Shown here one piece after another: positions 62,721 through 64,000 of a DNA stretch of 64,000 nt. Origin of the DNA: Parietichytrium sp. I65-24A (Eukaryota > Sar > Bigyra > Thraustochytrida > Thraustochytriidae); contig BLSF01000044.1 of the NCBI GenBank assembly GCA_012862575.1, positions 300,065 to 364,064 of the forward strand. The letters are read 5' to 3'. The notes under the pieces are model-generated. The model had not been told where the DNA came from. It did no database searches and saw only the letters and a list, made by a program, of their open reading frames with translations. A program made the translations under genes and the position numbers. Each line of letters starts with the position of its first letter. The first letter of the stretch is position 1.

Positions 62721-63239
62721 GAATTTACAACCGACAGTTCAAGTAAGTGCTTCGTCGGATTCCCTGACGGCGCTGTAAACCAGGACACTCCGCTCGGGCA
62801 AAATGGCTTTTATGAATATGGTGGCAATGACGGTCCTGTGACCTGCAATAATGTGCGCTTCCCAAATATGTACACGTGTTATGCTCTCATCACCGTGGCA
62901 CCGACAGTTTCGCCTACAGCGGCACCAACGGAAGCCCCAACAACGGCGGCACCAACGGAAGCCCCAACAACGGCGGCACCATCGGAAGCCCCAACCACAG
63001 CGGCACCATCGGAAGCTCCAACTACAGCAGCACCATCGGAAGCTCCAACTACAGCAGCACCAACAGCAGCGCCAACAACAGCAGCACCAACAGCAGCGCC
63101 AACAACGACGTCAGACGCGAATTCACTTGCCAGCGACTCCTCTGATCTTCTGGCGGATGTTTTGAACTCGGGTCATAGCTTTCAACCAACCATAGCCATA
63201 ACCGCGTTGTTTGGCGTTGTGGCGCATTTGTGGCGATAA
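62721..63239 (+). pseudogene. 5'-truncated copy of the Pro-Thr-rich protein gene
   Basis: Begins abruptly at GAATTTACAACCGACAGTT, matching codons of about residue 77 on in the intact gene, and runs open to a stop at 63239. The stalk is longer and more regular (APTEAPTTA, then APSEAPTTA units). No ATG or signal peptide lies upstream; the flank is instead a copy of the 3' flank of the previous unit. It could be an unequal-crossover remnant. An acceptor-like CCGTAG at the junction leaves a spliced form possible but without a donor exon in view. Confidence 0.75.
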
Positions 63240-64000
63240 TGAGATCCAGAAACAATGCTCATCGTTTGGCCCGGCTGACTCGATTGCTAGGTATTTCATC
63301 ATATAATCTCGTGAAAACCAAGCTTCATATTATTTCCCATCCCTGATCCGAGGAATGCAACTTCCGACATGAAAGTCTTATCTAGTTGGCGGCTGTCCTC
63401 TTATCACTTGGTGTATCTTTTGAATCTGGAGTCAACTTACCAGAATTCAGAATTTGAAGAGTAGACAGCTGTGCGGGAGGGTCTCGCAGGTTTTTGAATG
63501 GCCAGAGGGCACGAAAGTCTTCCTTTTCAGATCCATTTGAAGGAGAAACATCATGAGGTTTCACCTGAGGAAGAAACTGTCATCTCGAGCTCAGGGACTT
63601 TCTTTTAAATCAGAAACAAGAAGCGCAGCGACGCTCGTCATGGAATCGCTCGCGGTAAAAGCTTCAAATGATGAAGAGATTTGAGCGTACGATGTGCTCC
63701 TGCTGACGACTCAAGAGACCCAAGACGATAATGTTTTCCGGGACACCAACGAGGAGGAAAGAGTGTGCTGGCAACGATGGCTTTTAACAAGAGCAAAGAC
63801 TGCGCCGATAGAATCACTGTTACACTAAAAAACGCTTGGAGGCTACGAAATCGCGAATGGTGAATACATCACCAGCTATAAGCGCTTTGTTTTGGGAGGC
63901 ATCAGAGTACTTCGATGACGAGTGAATACTCGCTGTTGTGCGAGACTTGTCACCAAACAACAACTCTTGCAAAATGCGTACTTTCAGACGCCATCACAGC
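63240..64000 (+). other. right end: repeated flank then unrecognised sequence
   Basis: 63240-63557 repeats 62377-62700. 63558-64000 has no supported gene. A short frame around 63833-63917 (GGYEIANGEYITSYKRF) looks protein-like but is quickly stopped and may be a decayed element. Confidence 0.45.

Noticed and set aside
1-64000. tRNA, rRNA, transposase or reverse-transcriptase genes
   Set aside because: Looked for B-box-like GGTTCGAATCC, rRNA-like and pol-like motifs by eye; none convincing. A covariance-model search would be decisive.

Overview
The window is nuclear DNA from a eukaryote. Genes are single or interrupted by short GT-AG introns, there are no operons or Shine-Dalgarno sites, and the products are eukaryote-specific (dynactin p150, IFT38/CLUAP1, presenilin, IMP4, dolichyl-diphosphatase, AGC kinase, RAD51). 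Dynactin and IFT38 point to a cell able to build a cilium. The moderate GC content, mostly intron-poor genes, Pro-Thr-Ala-rich secreted proteins and TH1-AGC kinase suggest a heterotrophic protist such as a stramenopile (labyrinthulomycete-like). That assignment is inference; I recognise no sequence that settles it.

Layout. 1-6050 holds no gene I can recognise. 6.0-18.3 kb: an orphan basic/Pro-rich protein, RAD51 (3 exons), dynactin p150, IFT38 and a TH1-domain AGC kinase. 18.3-21.2 kb is gene-free. 21.2-27.2 kb: two tail-to-tail ER thioredoxin-like membrane proteins (one CGHC, one degenerate CSHS), a metallophosphoesterase, GatC and a tyrosine-phosphatase-like protein with changed catalytic residues. 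29.2-41.3 kb: an OTU protease with zinc fingers, a GH31 glycosidase, dolichyl-diphosphatase, a divergent presenilin, IMP4 and a lectin-PSI-seven-helix membrane protein. 41.6-51.2 kb: a five-exon Pro-rich/three-C2/five-EF-hand protein, a long coiled-coil protein and a membrane-anchored JmjC/cupin_8 protein with a 10-nt microexon. 52.1-55.6 kb: a leucine-rich-repeat gene in which each 28-residue repeat is its own 84-nt phase-2 exon, with decayed exons upstream. 56-64 kb is a young, duplication-rich tract: two LEA-like paralogues, a 523-bp duplicated segment, and a tandem family of Pro-Thr-Ala-rich secreted proteins with broken copies. Two single-N positions (58612, 61704) sit exactly at copy boundaries and are probably assembly joins.

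Genes alternate strand almost strictly. Nine convergent pairs have 3' gaps of about 170-810 bp, while 5' flanks are longer and carry purine/pyrimidine tracts and microsatellites. Functional themes are microtubule transport and cilium building (dynactin and IFT38, divergent neighbours), the ER/secretory pathway (thioredoxin pair, dolichyl-diphosphatase, presenilin, lectin protein), calcium signalling (C2/EF-hand protein), and core nuclear or organellar functions (RAD51, IMP4, GatC). Many ORFs given here begin at the first ATG in frame rather than at an upstream TTG/GTG.
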